A DNA stretch of 64,000 bases, from NCBI GenBank assembly GCA_041394705.1, contig JAWKHS010000018.1, forward strand, positions 1 through 64,000, written 5' to 3'. Below the pieces are notes generated by a model. It had not been told where the DNA came from. It was given only the letters and a program-made list of their open reading frames with translations, and searched no databases. The stretch is from Vicinamibacterales bacterium. GTDB taxonomy: Bacteria > Acidobacteriota > Vicinamibacteria > Vicinamibacterales > UBA2999. The number at the start of each line of letters is the position of its first letter. The first letter of the stretch is position 1. A program made the translations under genes and the position numbers. Positions 37,443-46,261 of this stretch are shown here, one piece after another.

Positions 37443-37997
37443 TCAGCTCGCGGGCTGCGCCGCGGCCGCCCGGGCGGCCATCGCTTCCTGGCGCCGGCGC
37501 GTGAGGTGCGGCGTGACGCCCATCGCCCGCTGCGCCACCATGAGCTGCGCGCGGTGGTGCATCTCGTGCTCCTTGGCACCGAGCAGCATCTCGAAGCGCG
37601 ACTTGCTCGGCGGCTGGAGCGGCGGCGGGAAGGTGACGTGCTGGGCGAGCTGCTCCTCGGTGAGCGAGTCGAGGAACGCCGCGAACTCCTCGCCGCGCGT
37701 CGTCAGGGCGGCGATGATCGCGTCCTTCGTCGTGAGCGACGCCTCGATCTGCTTCGCCTGCGCCATGTAGGCGCCGAAGTCCTCGAACGACAGATGGGTC
37801 TTGGCATCCACGCCGTGCACCATCCGGTGGAAGTTCGTGCTCGCCGCCAGGTGCGCCAGCACGGCGGCCACGGTCATCATGCCGTCGGCCATCGGCTGGT
37901 CGTACTTGTCGGCGGGAATGTCCTGGGCGGTCTGGATGGTGTTGCGGCGCACCGTGCGGAACGCCTCGGCCATGTGCGCGCTGCCGTAGTAGGTCAT
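37443..37997 (-). CDS. DinB-family protein
   Basis: This 184-residue four-helix protein matches the DinB superfamily of putative metal-dependent enzymes: MAEAFRTVRRN, AAVLAHLAASTNFH with a metal-ligand His, and KEHEMHHRAQL with the other two. Functions in the family range from thiol transferases to unknown. A TACAAT hexamer six bases upstream of the ATG fits a leaderless transcript. Confidence 0.85.
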   Translation of the reverse strand: MTYYGSAHMAEAFRTVRRNTIQTAQDIPADKYDQPMADGMMTVAAVLAHLAASTNFHRMVHGVDAKTHLSFEDFGAYMAQAKQIEASLTTKDAIIAALTTRGEEFAAFLDSLTEEQLAQHVTFPPPLQPPSKSRFEMLLGAKEHEMHHRAQLMVAQRAMGVTPHLTRRRQEAMAARAAAAQPAS

Positions 37998-38003
37998 CCG
38001 CAG

Positions 38004-38009
38004 ATTGTA
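38004..38009 (-). promoter_or_regulatory. -10-like hexamer TACAAT of the DinB gene
   Basis: On the minus strand TACAAT lies six bases before the ATG at 37997, with no Shine-Dalgarno. Confidence 0.5.
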
Positions 38010-38034
38010 GCCGGGCTGGCCGGCACCCCGGCGG

Positions 38035-38298
38035 TCAGTCGCCGTACGGGCGGGGCGCCGGGCGGGCCTTCGGCGCGCGCTTGGCCTTGTAGTAGCCGCA
38101 GTCCAGGCACCACGACTCGGGATTGAACCCCGTCACGCCGGCCATGGGCAGCACGTCGCGGTGGCCGCAGCACGCCGGCTGGTCGCCGTCGGCCGCGCGC
38201 TGCCAGCGGCACGTGGTGAAGCGGGTCTGCGCCTCCGAGAGGGCGGGCGGTCCCGGGGGATCCGGCGGAGCCGGCGGATCAGGCCAGTGTGAGTCCAA
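38035..38298 (-). CDS. Small cysteine-rich hypothetical protein
   Basis: This 87-residue frame overlaps the end of the DEAD-box helicase by 20 bases and is likely co-transcribed. After a Pro-rich start it has CRWQRA, ACCGHRDVLPMAG and SWCLDCGYYKAKR, a Cys/His pattern that could bind zinc, and a basic tail. I do not recognise a family. The codon use and clean overlap make it plausible as a gene. Confidence 0.55.
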   Translation of the reverse strand: MDSHWPDPPAPPDPPGPPALSEAQTRFTTCRWQRAADGDQPACCGHRDVLPMAGVTGFNPESWCLDCGYYKAKRAPKARPAPRPYGD

Positions 38299-39598
38299 GT
38301 GCCGTCTCCATGGCCTTCCATTCGCGCCGCTGATCGGGTGCGACGAGTGTCAGCGCGCGGCCGCTGCTGCCGGCACGGCCGGTGCGTCCCACGCGGTGCA
38401 CGTAGCTCTCCTTGGTGTCCGGCACCTCGAAGTTCACCACCACCGCGATGCCGTCGATGTCCAGCCCGCGCGCCGCGATGTCGGTGGCGACCAGGACCGG
38501 ATGCGCGCCGGACCGGAAGCCCTCGACCGCGCGCTGCCGATCCTGCTGCGTGCGGTCCGCGTGCAGGGCCGCCGCGCGCACGCCCTTGGCCTGCAGGTTG
38601 CGAGCCACCTTGTCGGCGCCGATCTTGGTCCGCACGAACACCAGCACCGGACCGTCCGCCTCGTCCTTGATGAACCGCGCCAGGCGCTCCACCTTGTCGC
38701 GCGTCTCCACTTCTTCCATCGCGTGCGTGATGGTCCGCGCCGCGCCCTGCCGCCGGCCGATCTGCACGTAGCGCGCGCTGCGCTGCATCTCGCGCGCGAG
38801 CGTCACGACCTCGTTCGGCATCGTGGCCGAGAAGAGCAGCGTCTGGCGATCCTTGGGCAGCGCGCCCAGGATCTTGCGGACGTCGGGCCAGAAGCCCATG
38901 TCGAGCATCCGGTCGGCCTCGTCGAGCACCAGCGTCTGCACGCGCGTGAAGTCGCAGGAGTCGTGGCGCATGTGATCCATGAGCCGGCCCGGCGTCGCCA
39001 CCACGATGTCCACGCCCGCCTTCAGCGCCCGTTCCTGCGGCCACATCTCGACGCCGCCGTACACCGGCGCGCTCGAGCAGGGCGTATGGTAGGTGAGGCC
39101 GACGATCGTGTCCTCGATCTGCGAGGCCAGCTCACGCGTGGGCGCCAGGATGAGGGCGCGCGTGTAGGGCTCGCGGAGCGGGTCGTGGTACGGGGGCTGC
39201 TCGATGAGCAGGCGCTGCAGGATCGGCACGACGAAGCCCAGCGTCTTGCCCGTGCCCGTCTCGGCGCACGCGACCACGTCGAGGTTCTGGAGCGCGAGCG
39301 GGATGACCGTGGTCTGCACCGGGCGCGTTTCCTGGTAGCCCATGTCGTGGCAGCCGGCCATGAGCCGGGTGTCGAGTCCCAGGGACGCGAAGGTGACCGG
39401 CGGCACGTCGTCGCCGAGCTCCCACGGGATGTCGGTGGCGATGTCGACCTGGGGCAGCGGGGCGGGCGTCGAGGAGGTCTTGCGGCGTCCCCCGGGGGGA
39501 CCGCCGCGGCGCCGGCGACGAGGACGGGCGGGTGGCGCGGGCGTCAAAGCAGCGCAGTCAACGGGCGCGGAAGGTGATGATGCCGCGCACCGGGTCAT
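38279..39598 (-). CDS. DEAD-box RNA helicase
   Basis: This 439-residue helicase has the full motif set: Q-type F-x-S-x-GL start, AETGTGKT, PTRELASQ, DEADRML, SAT, LVATDIAARGLDID and HRVGRTGRAG. It lacks a long C-terminal extension, so it is a minimal RhlE/RhlB-like enzyme acting on ribosome or mRNA structure. The N-terminus is a basic Pro/Arg linker, and the start is uncertain: the ATG at 39598 lies inside infA, while a TTG at 39547 lies just after the infA stop. Coupling to infA suggests a role in translation or cold adaptation. Confidence 0.87.
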   Translation of the reverse strand: MTRCAASSPSAPVDCAALTPAPPARPRRRRRGGPPGGRRKTSSTPAPLPQVDIATDIPWELGDDVPPVTFASLGLDTRLMAGCHDMGYQETRPVQTTVIPLALQNLDVVACAETGTGKTLGFVVPILQRLLIEQPPYHDPLREPYTRALILAPTRELASQIEDTIVGLTYHTPCSSAPVYGGVEMWPQERALKAGVDIVVATPGRLMDHMRHDSCDFTRVQTLVLDEADRMLDMGFWPDVRKILGALPKDRQTLLFSATMPNEVVTLAREMQRSARYVQIGRRQGAARTITHAMEEVETRDKVERLARFIKDEADGPVLVFVRTKIGADKVARNLQAKGVRAAALHADRTQQDRQRAVEGFRSGAHPVLVATDIAARGLDIDGIAVVVNFEVPDTKESYVHRVGRTGRAGSSGRALTLVAPDQRREWKAMETALGLTLA

Positions 39599-39776
39599 AG
39601 GGCGAAACGCCCACGGTCACGCGGTCGCCGGGGACGACCTTGATACGGAAGCGGCGCATGCGGCCGCTCAGCTGCGCCAGCACTTCGTGCCCGGATTCGG
39701 TTTGCACACGGTAGAGGCCGCCGCTGTGAACGGCCACCACGGTGCCCTGCATGTCGATTAGATCGTCTTTGCTCAA
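39558..39776 (-). CDS. infA: Translation initiation factor IF-1
   Basis: This is the 72-residue OB-fold factor IF-1, which occupies the ribosomal A site during initiation (DLIDMQGTVVAVHSGGLYRV, then GDRVTVGVSPYDPVRGIITF). I place the start at a TTG (39776) because GGAG (39782-39785) precedes it at the right distance and it yields exactly the family length; a longer reading adds 20 unrelated residues. The downstream helicase overlaps it. Confidence 0.92.
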   Translation of the reverse strand: MSKDDLIDMQGTVVAVHSGGLYRVQTESGHEVLAQLSGRMRRFRIKVVPGDRVTVGVSPYDPVRGIITFRAR

Positions 39777-39836
39777 GTGGACTCCAACCAAGAAGTGTGC
39801 CACATGGCCGGTCCCCCGGCAACCCTCCGGAGCCAC

Positions 39837-39842
39837 TATGAT
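39837..39842 (+). promoter_or_regulatory. -10-like hexamer TATGAT
   Basis: TATGAT lies 17 bases before the ATG at 39860 in the region divergent from infA. Confidence 0.4.
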
Positions 39843-39859
39843 TCCCTGACCTCAGTCGC

Positions 39860-41236
39860 ATGCCGTCGCTGCCACCCGCCCTCGCCGTCGGCGCCCTGTA
39901 TGACGAGCTCCTGCAGGCGGCGCTGCGGCAGTTCTTCGAGCGCGCCACGCTCGAGACCGAGGCCGTGCCGTCTCCGTCGTCCGACGGGCGCCTGGCCATC
40001 GAGCCCACGCGGGATCCGGCGGCCCTGTCGGTCCGCTGGTTCGGGACCAGGTACACGCTGAAAGTCCCGCCTTTTCGCCCGTTCACGCCCCACGAGGTGC
40101 GCTTCGCCCGGGCCATCGGGGCCGTCCTGTCGGCCCGCTACCGGGCCATCCTGAGCCCGCAGCTCATGGTGGAGCGATCCGACCTCTTCCGTGGGGAGAT
40201 CGAGGACCGCTACGTCGGCGCGTTCTTCGACCAGGCCCCCTATCAGCTCCAGGCGGGCGCCGCGCCCGCCCGGGACCGGGTGGCCCTGGCCATCGAGATG
40301 ATGCGGGCGGCGGCGCTCTCCACCTACGAGAACCAGCCCGTGTCCACCGGCGTCCTGCTGCTCGGCTCGGACGACGACCCCGTGGCCGAGTATCCGCCGG
40401 CCGAGCGCTCGGCCGTGAGCTACACGGGCGAGCTCGCCACCATCAAGAGCTTCTACCGCCTGGCCGACGGGCTCCGGACCGTGTTCCTGGTGAACCGCGC
40501 CGGCCGCCTCCTGGACATCGTGGACATCGGGCGCTGGGCGCGCGCGGCCGGGCCCGAGACCAGCGACGAGGCGCCGTGCGCCCGCACCTACGCCGCGCAC
40601 GCGCGCGCCACGGCCGGCGGACCGCACGTCTGCGTCGTGCTCAACCCGCGGCGCGAGATCAAGGTGTTCGGCGAGGGCGCGCAGCTCTTCTCGTTCAGCC
40701 ACGCGGACTGGCGCCTCCTCGACCAGACCTCGAAGTACGCGCTCTGGCAGACGGCCGTGGGCAACCCGGCCCTGGCCGACCGCGTGTTCCGCACGGCCCT
40801 CGATCTGTCCGACGCGCGGCAGGGCGCGCTCTTCGTCGTGCTGCGCAAGCCGCTCGAGTCGCTCTCGATGCTCGTCGCGGCCTCGGACCGGCTCGACATG
40901 GAGCTCGTGCACCCGCCGTCGGCCGCGGGCGCGCCGTCGAGGCGCGATCTCCTCCACCTGCTCGCCGGCCGCACGATCACCGAACTGGATCCCAGCGTGC
41001 TCGCGGCGCTGGCCACGCTCGACGGCGCCACGGTGACCGACGCCGACGGGACGATGCTGGCCGTGGGTGCGATCCTCCGGCATCCGCTGTCGAGCGAGCA
41101 CGCCAAGGCCGACGGCATCGCGGAGGGCGCGCGCACGACCGCGGCGCTCGCGGCGAGCCGGTTCGGGCCCGTGCTGAAGGTGAGCGAGGACGGCCTCATC
41201 AGCTGCTACGACGGCGGCCGGGTGTGGGATCTCTGA
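39860..41236 (+). CDS. DAC (DisA_N-like) domain protein, possible diadenylate cyclase
   Basis: This 458-residue protein ends in a DAC-like domain: DGATVTDADGTMLAVGAIL (DGA at 388-390), GARTTAALAASR and VLKVSEDGLISCYDGG. Active diadenylate cyclases, which make c-di-AMP, have DGA and a downstream G-x-RHR motif; here the latter reads GART. The first 330 residues form an N-terminal region with no motif I know, perhaps a second degenerate copy or sensor. It may bind nucleotides without making c-di-AMP. Confidence 0.7.
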   Translation: MPSLPPALAVGALYDELLQAALRQFFERATLETEAVPSPSSDGRLAIEPTRDPAALSVRWFGTRYTLKVPPFRPFTPHEVRFARAIGAVLSARYRAILSPQLMVERSDLFRGEIEDRYVGAFFDQAPYQLQAGAAPARDRVALAIEMMRAAALSTYENQPVSTGVLLLGSDDDPVAEYPPAERSAVSYTGELATIKSFYRLADGLRTVFLVNRAGRLLDIVDIGRWARAAGPETSDEAPCARTYAAHARATAGGPHVCVVLNPRREIKVFGEGAQLFSFSHADWRLLDQTSKYALWQTAVGNPALADRVFRTALDLSDARQGALFVVLRKPLESLSMLVAASDRLDMELVHPPSAAGAPSRRDLLHLLAGRTITELDPSVLAALATLDGATVTDADGTMLAVGAILRHPLSSEHAKADGIAEGARTTAALAASRFGPVLKVSEDGLISCYDGGRVWDL

Positions 41237-41279
41237 GCCCCTCCTGACCCCGCGCTGGCGTCGGGCGCCCCGGCCCGGG

Positions 41280-41285
41280 TAGAAT
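41280..41285 (+). promoter_or_regulatory. -10-like hexamer TAGAAT
   Basis: TAGAAT lies 26 bases before the ATG at 41312. Confidence 0.4.
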
Positions 41286-41311
41286 CGCGGCCTCCCTTCT
41301 CGGCTCACCCA

Positions 41312-42220
41312 ATGCACGTCTTCCTCACTGGCAGCACCGGATACGTGGGATCGGCTGTCCTCGACGCCCTCGTGCGCGGCGGCCACTCGGTCACGGCCCT
41401 GGTGCGCGATCCCGAGCGGGCGGCCCGGATCGAGGCGCGCGGCGCCACGCCCCTCATGGGCGAACTGGCCGGGCCGCAGCGCTATGCCGCGGCGGTGGCC
41501 GACGCCGACGTGGTCGTGCACACGGCGCTCGACGAAGGGCCCCGGCGGACGCCGTCGGACCGCACGTTCCTCGACGCGGTGCTTCCGGCCCTGCAGGCCG
41601 CGAGTGCGCCCCGCACGTTCGTCTACACCTCCGGCATCTGGGTGCTCGGCCAGTGCCAGGCGCCCGTCGACGAAGAGGCCAGCACCGAGGGCGCGGCCGC
41701 CTACTCCGCGTGGCGCGTGCCCCACGAGGCGCTGGTGCTGCAGGCCGCCACGCCGACGCTCCGCACGGCGATCGTGCGTCCGGGGATCCTGTACGGCGGC
41801 GGCCGCGGCATCGTGTCCGACATGCTCAAGGACGCGCTGAACGGCCTCGTGCGCGTGGTGGGCGAAGGCCGGAACCGGTGGCCCCTGGTCTACGAGCGCG
41901 ACCTCGGCGATCTCTACGCGCGTATCGTGGCGTCGCCGGACGCCTCCGGCGTCTTCCACGCCACCGACGATCAGGACGAGCGGCTCGGCGACATCGCCGA
42001 GGCGATCGCGTCGCACGTCGATCCCTCGGCCGACATCCGCTACGTGCCCCTTCCGGAAGCACTCTCCAAGATGGGGCCCTACGCCGAGGCGCTGGCGCTG
42101 GATCAGGTCGTCCGCAGCCCGCGCGCGCGGGCGCTCGGCTGGGCGCCGACGATGCGGGGCATCACGGGCAACGCGCCCCGCCTCTTCGAGGAGTTCCGGC
42201 GCGCCGCGAGCCGCGGGTGA
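41312..42220 (+). CDS. NAD-dependent epimerase/dehydratase-family protein
   Basis: This 302-residue extended short-chain dehydrogenase has the nucleotide motif GSTGYVGS at the start, DVVVHTA and VYTSGIWVLG in the core, and a late IVRPGILYGGG. The usual Y-x3-K dyad is altered: Tyr is followed by SAWR and no Lys is visible at the fourth position. It may be an atypical reductase or a binding protein. It overlaps the next gene as GTGA and may supply or modify its nucleotide-sugar or lipid substrate. Confidence 0.8.
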   Translation: MHVFLTGSTGYVGSAVLDALVRGGHSVTALVRDPERAARIEARGATPLMGELAGPQRYAAAVADADVVVHTALDEGPRRTPSDRTFLDAVLPALQAASAPRTFVYTSGIWVLGQCQAPVDEEASTEGAAAYSAWRVPHEALVLQAATPTLRTAIVRPGILYGGGRGIVSDMLKDALNGLVRVVGEGRNRWPLVYERDLGDLYARIVASPDASGVFHATDDQDERLGDIAEAIASHVDPSADIRYVPLPEALSKMGPYAEALALDQVVRSPRARALGWAPTMRGITGNAPRLFEEFRRAASRG

Positions 42221-43467
42221 TCGACCTCACGGTCGTCGTCCCGGCCGAAGACGATCCCGGCGCCGCCGGCGCGGCGGTCCGCCTCGCCCGCGCCCTCGAC
42301 GCTCTCGACTGCCGGGCCGAGATCCTGCTGGTGGGGGCGCCGTCGGCGGCGGCTGCCGACGGTGATGCCCGGCTCCGACACCTGACGCCCGCACGCGCCG
42401 GCTACGGGGCGTGCCTGGCCGCGGGCTTCGCCGCGGCCGCCGGCACGTGGGTGCTCACGATCGATCCGGACGTCGTGGATCCGGGACCGGCCATCACGGC
42501 GCTTTGGGCACGGCGCCACGACGCGGAGGTGATCGTCGGCTCGCGCTACGCGCCGGGCGGCCGCGCGGACATGCCCGCCGCGCGCGCCCTCGGCAGCCGC
42601 CTGCTGAACGGCGTCTTCGGGCGCGGCCTGTCGCTGGGCGTCAGGGACATGTCGAGCGGCGTCCGGCTCTACCGCGCGTCGATCCTGGGAGCCCTTCGTC
42701 CGCTGCCCGCCGGACTCGACGCGCTCCAGGCCATCCTCGTGGACGTCTATGCCGAGGGCTGGCAGGTCCTCGAGGTGCCCATCGCGTACCGCGCCGCGCC
42801 CGGCGGCGTGTCGCACCAGCGCGCCCACCGGTTCCTCGTCGACTACCTGGCGACGTTCGGCCGCCTGTGGGCGCTGCGCAATTCGATCGAGTGCGCCGAC
42901 TACGACGCCCGCGCCCACGACAGCGTCATCCCGCTGCAGCGCTACTGGCAGCGCATGCGCTACCGGCACGTGACCGAGCTCTTCGCCGGCGAGGGGCCGG
43001 TGCTGGACGTCGGCTGCGGGTCCAGCCGCATCATCGGCGCGCTGCCGCCGGGCAGCGTGGCCGTGGACGTCCTGCGCCGAAAGCTCCGCTACGCCCGCCG
43101 CTTCGGCCGCCCCGTGGTGCACGCGTCCGGGTTCGCGCTGCCGTTCGCCGACGCGAGCTTCCCGTGCGTCCTCTGCTCGCAGGTGATCGAGCACGTGCCG
43201 AAGGAGTCGCCCATCCTGGGCGAGCTCGTTCGCGTGCTGAAGCCCGGCGGGCGGCTGGTGCTCGGCACGCCCGACTACGCGAACTGGGAGTGGGTGGTCA
43301 CCGAGAAGCTGTACGGGTTCTTCGCGCCCGGCGCCTACGCCGACGAGCACATCGCGCACTACACGCGGGCCGAGCTCGTCGACCGGTTCACGGCGCTCGG
43401 CTTCCGGCACGAGGCGACGCGGTACATCCTGCGGGGGGAGCTGATTCTCGCGTTCAGGAAGGCCTGA
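42217..43467 (+). CDS. Family-2 glycosyltransferase fused to a class I methyltransferase
   Basis: This 416-residue protein starts at a GTG overlapping the upstream stop. Residues 1-225 are a GT-A glycosyltransferase (LTVVVPAEDDPG, ILLVGAP, the acidic IDPDVVDP metal site, VGSRYAPGG). Residues about 255-416 are a SAM methyltransferase (VLDVGCGSSR near 262, LCSQVIEHVPKE, LKPGGRLVLGTP). The fusion suggests sequential sugar transfer and methylation, for example on a glycolipid or polysaccharide. No transmembrane tail is evident. Confidence 0.85.
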   Translation: MIDLTVVVPAEDDPGAAGAAVRLARALDALDCRAEILLVGAPSAAAADGDARLRHLTPARAGYGACLAAGFAAAAGTWVLTIDPDVVDPGPAITALWARRHDAEVIVGSRYAPGGRADMPAARALGSRLLNGVFGRGLSLGVRDMSSGVRLYRASILGALRPLPAGLDALQAILVDVYAEGWQVLEVPIAYRAAPGGVSHQRAHRFLVDYLATFGRLWALRNSIECADYDARAHDSVIPLQRYWQRMRYRHVTELFAGEGPVLDVGCGSSRIIGALPPGSVAVDVLRRKLRYARRFGRPVVHASGFALPFADASFPCVLCSQVIEHVPKESPILGELVRVLKPGGRLVLGTPDYANWEWVVTEKLYGFFAPGAYADEHIAHYTRAELVDRFTALGFRHEATRYILRGELILAFRKA

Positions 43468-43473
43468 ACTGGC

Positions 43474-43495
43474 GGGGCTCGGGGCCCGGGCCCCG
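43474..43495. terminator. GC-only palindrome after the glycosyltransferase
   Basis: CGGGGCCCGGGCCCCG (43480-43495) is a perfect palindrome within the 17-mer GGGGCTCGGGGCCCGGG (43474-43490), which recurs exactly at 46192-46208. It could end transcription, but lacks a T-run. Confidence 0.45.
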
Positions 43496-43507
43496 GGGCT
43501 GGGCCGG

Positions 43508-43513
43508 TATACT
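43508..43513 (+). promoter_or_regulatory. -10-like hexamer TATACT
   Basis: TATACT lies six bases before the ATG at 43520, with no Shine-Dalgarno. Confidence 0.5.
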
Positions 43514-43519
43514 CCCGGC

Positions 43520-45166
43520 ATGCGGTTTCCGCTTCTCGCCCTGCCGACGGCGCTGCTCCTGGTGTCGGCGTGCTCCTCGACTCCCGCGCCCCAGCCCGCG
43601 GCCGCGGCCGGACCGGCCGAATCGGAAATCACGGCCGCCAGAATCGCCGCCCACACCGAGATGCTGTCCCACGACGGGTTCGAGGGTCGTGGGCCGGCGA
43701 CGCGCGGCGGCGACCTGGCCACGACCTACCTGGCCACCCAGCTCGCGATACTGGGGGTGGCGCCGGCCGGCGACGGCGGCACCTACTTCCAGCAGGTCCC
43801 GATCGTCGAGTCGGTGGTGGATCGGTCGTTCTCGCTCGGCGTGCCCGGGCGGACCTACAAGTACGGCACCGACGTGGTGGCGTTCTCGGGCCTCGAGGAC
43901 TCCACGGTGAGGGCGGCCGGCGAGGTGGTGTTCGTCGGCCACGGCATCGTCGCGCCCGAGCAGCAGTGGAACGACTACGCGGGCGTCGACGTGAAGGGCA
44001 AGTGGGTGCTCGTGATGGTCAACGACCCGCCCGCCACGGCCAGCGAGCCGGATCTCTTCGGCGGCAAGGCGCTGACCTACTACGGCCGCTGGACCTACAA
44101 GTTCGAGGAAGCGGCCCGGCAGGGCGCGGCCGGCGCGCTCCTGATTCACACCGACGAATCGGCCACCTACCCGTGGCAGGTCGTCGAGTCCTCGTGGTCG
44201 GGCACCCAGTACTCGCTGCCGCCGGAGCCCGGCGCGCCCGCGCTGGGCGTCAAGGCGTGGATCTCGAACGACGCCGCGGTCGACCTCGTGACCCGGGCGG
44301 GGAAGAACCTCGACGAGCTGCGGACGGCCGCCTCGGCGCGCGGCTTCACGCCCGTGCCGCTCGGCATCCGGGCCTCGGCGACGCTGACCCAGAAGAGCGC
44401 CAGGAAGACGTCCCCCAACGTGATTGGCGTCATCAAGGGCACGAACGAGAACGAGGCCCTGGCGATCACGGCGCACTGGGACCACTTCGGCATGCGGCCG
44501 CCGCAGCCCGGCGAGCCGCCGGACACGGACCGGATCTTCAATGGCGCCTACGACAACGCGTCCGGCTGCGCGGGCGTCCTGGCGATGGCCCAGGCCTTCA
44601 CGCGCGCGGGCACGCCGCCCGGCCGATCGATCTACATCGTGTTCACGACGGCGGAGGAGGCCGGCCTCCTCGGCAGCGAGTACTTCGCGGCGCATCCGCC
44701 CATCCCCATCGAGCACGTCGCGGCCAACATCAACATCGACGAGGTCAACTACCTGGGGACGGCGACCGACATCGTCGCGCTCGGCTCCGATCGCTCCTCC
44801 CTCGGCGCCGTGCTGGCCGACGTGGCCAAGGCGCGGGGCCGCGTGGTGGGCGAGGACTCGCATCCCGAGCGCGGGTACTTCTTCCGGTCCGATCACTTCC
44901 CCCTGGCCAAGGCCGGCGTGCCGGCCCTGTCGTTGAGCGAGCCGAAGCAGTTCGCGGGCCCGAACGCCGCCGCGCTCCTCGCCAGGCAGGAGGCCTTCAA
45001 CGACAAGGACTACCACCAGCCGTCGGACGAGTTCGACCCGGCTTGGGATTTCACCGGCGCCGCCGACGACATGCGGCTGCTGGCCGACGTCGCGTGGCGG
45101 GTGGCCGCCGCGCCGGCGATGCCGGCCTACAACGAGGGCGACCAGTTCGCCCAGGTGCGCAAGTGA
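43520..45166 (+). CDS. M28-family zinc peptidase lipoprotein
   Basis: This 548-residue enzyme has a lipoprotein signal ending in the lipobox VSAC, so it is anchored by a lipidated Cys. A PA-type insertion (AARQGAAGALLIHTD) precedes the peptidase core. Zinc ligands and catalytic residues are His319 in AHWDHFG, Asp345 in AYDNASG and Glu379-Glu380 in TAEEAGLLG, with later Asp in NINIDEVN and His in YHQPSDE. It should remove N-terminal residues from peptides in the periplasm. Confidence 0.9.
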   Translation: MRFPLLALPTALLLVSACSSTPAPQPAAAAGPAESEITAARIAAHTEMLSHDGFEGRGPATRGGDLATTYLATQLAILGVAPAGDGGTYFQQVPIVESVVDRSFSLGVPGRTYKYGTDVVAFSGLEDSTVRAAGEVVFVGHGIVAPEQQWNDYAGVDVKGKWVLVMVNDPPATASEPDLFGGKALTYYGRWTYKFEEAARQGAAGALLIHTDESATYPWQVVESSWSGTQYSLPPEPGAPALGVKAWISNDAAVDLVTRAGKNLDELRTAASARGFTPVPLGIRASATLTQKSARKTSPNVIGVIKGTNENEALAITAHWDHFGMRPPQPGEPPDTDRIFNGAYDNASGCAGVLAMAQAFTRAGTPPGRSIYIVFTTAEEAGLLGSEYFAAHPPIPIEHVAANINIDEVNYLGTATDIVALGSDRSSLGAVLADVAKARGRVVGEDSHPERGYFFRSDHFPLAKAGVPALSLSEPKQFAGPNAAALLARQEAFNDKDYHQPSDEFDPAWDFTGAADDMRLLADVAWRVAAAPAMPAYNEGDQFAQVRK

Positions 45167-46149
45167 TGACGCCCGACACCGCCTCGACGACCGCACTCGT
45201 CTCGCTCGACGACATCCGGGCCGCCGCCGGACGCATTCGCGGCATCGCCGTCCACACGCCGGCGCTGGAGCTCCCGTGGCCGGGCCCGGCCGACGACCCG
45301 CACCGCTTCTTCGTGAAGTGCGAGAACCTGCAGCCGATGGGCGCGTTCAAGGTGCGCGGCGCCTTCAACATGCTGGCGCAGCTGACGCCCGAGGCCCGCT
45401 CGCGCGGCGTCATCACGTACTCCTCGGGCAACCACGGCCAGGGCGTGGCCATGGCCGCGCAGGCGATGGGCGCGCACGCCGTGATCGTGATGCCTACCAC
45501 GGCGCCGACCGTGAAGGTGGAGGGCGTGAAGAGCTACGGCGCCGAGGTGATCTTCGCCGGCACGACGTCGCTCGATCGGCAGAAGCGCGCCGAGGAGGAG
45601 GTGGAAGCGCGGGGGCTGTCGATGATCCCGCCCTTCGACCACCCGATGATCATCGCCGGCCAGGGCACCGTCGGCCTGGAGCTGATCGAGCAGGTGCCGG
45701 ATCTCGGCACCGTCTACGTGCCGATGGGCGGCGGCGGCCTGATCGCGGGCGTGTCCACGGCCATCAAGCTCTCCCGTCCAGGCGTCCGCGTGGTGGGCGT
45801 GGAGCCGGCCGGTGCGGCGAAGATGACGGCCGCCCGCGCCGCCGGCGCGCCTGTGACGCTGCCCGGGTCGGCCTCGATCGCCGACGGCCTGATGAACCTC
45901 AGGGCCGGCGCCACCACGTTCGCGCACGTCCAGCGCTACGTGGACGAGCTCGTGACCGTGCCCGACGACGCCATCAGGAAGGCCGTCGCGTGGCTGTACC
46001 GCAAGGGCCGCCTCGTGGTGGAACCGAGCGGCGCCGCCGCCACCACCGCCGCGATGCTGGGGCTCGGCTCGCCGTCCGGCACCGTGGCCGCGATCGTGAG
46101 CGGCGGCAACGTGCAGGCGGAGCGGTTTGCGGAGTACATCACGGGGTAG
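45166..46149 (+). CDS. Threonine/serine dehydratase-like PLP enzyme
   Basis: This 327-residue fold-type II PLP enzyme has Lys62 in GAFKVRGA, the SSGNHGQG phosphate-binding loop and GGGGLIAG. It matches catabolic threonine dehydratases or serine racemases without the regulatory ACT domain. It deaminates threonine to 2-oxobutanoate in the studied relatives. The ATG at 45166 shares a base with the TGA of the peptidase gene, so the two are translationally coupled, linking peptide breakdown to amino-acid catabolism. Confidence 0.88.
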   Translation: MTPDTASTTALVSLDDIRAAAGRIRGIAVHTPALELPWPGPADDPHRFFVKCENLQPMGAFKVRGAFNMLAQLTPEARSRGVITYSSGNHGQGVAMAAQAMGAHAVIVMPTTAPTVKVEGVKSYGAEVIFAGTTSLDRQKRAEEEVEARGLSMIPPFDHPMIIAGQGTVGLELIEQVPDLGTVYVPMGGGGLIAGVSTAIKLSRPGVRVVGVEPAGAAKMTAARAAGAPVTLPGSASIADGLMNLRAGATTFAHVQRYVDELVTVPDDAIRKAVAWLYRKGRLVVEPSGAAATTAAMLGLGSPSGTVAAIVSGGNVQAERFAEYITG

Positions 46150-46191
46150 CGGCCGCGCTCCGCGTGGCGCGACCTCGCTTGCCGGGGGCTC

Positions 46192-46261
46192 GGGGCTCGG
46201 GGCCCGGGATTCAGGCCGCGATCGCGCCACCGAGATCTGGACCACCCGGGACCCGAGCTCC
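46192..46261. terminator. Two-way hairpin between convergent genes
   Basis: GGGGCTCGGGGCCCGGG (46192-46208) pairs imperfectly with CCCGGGACCCGAGCTCC (46245-46261), forming a 17-bp stem. It lies between the dehydratase and cca genes and reaches the cca stop. Confidence 0.5.
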
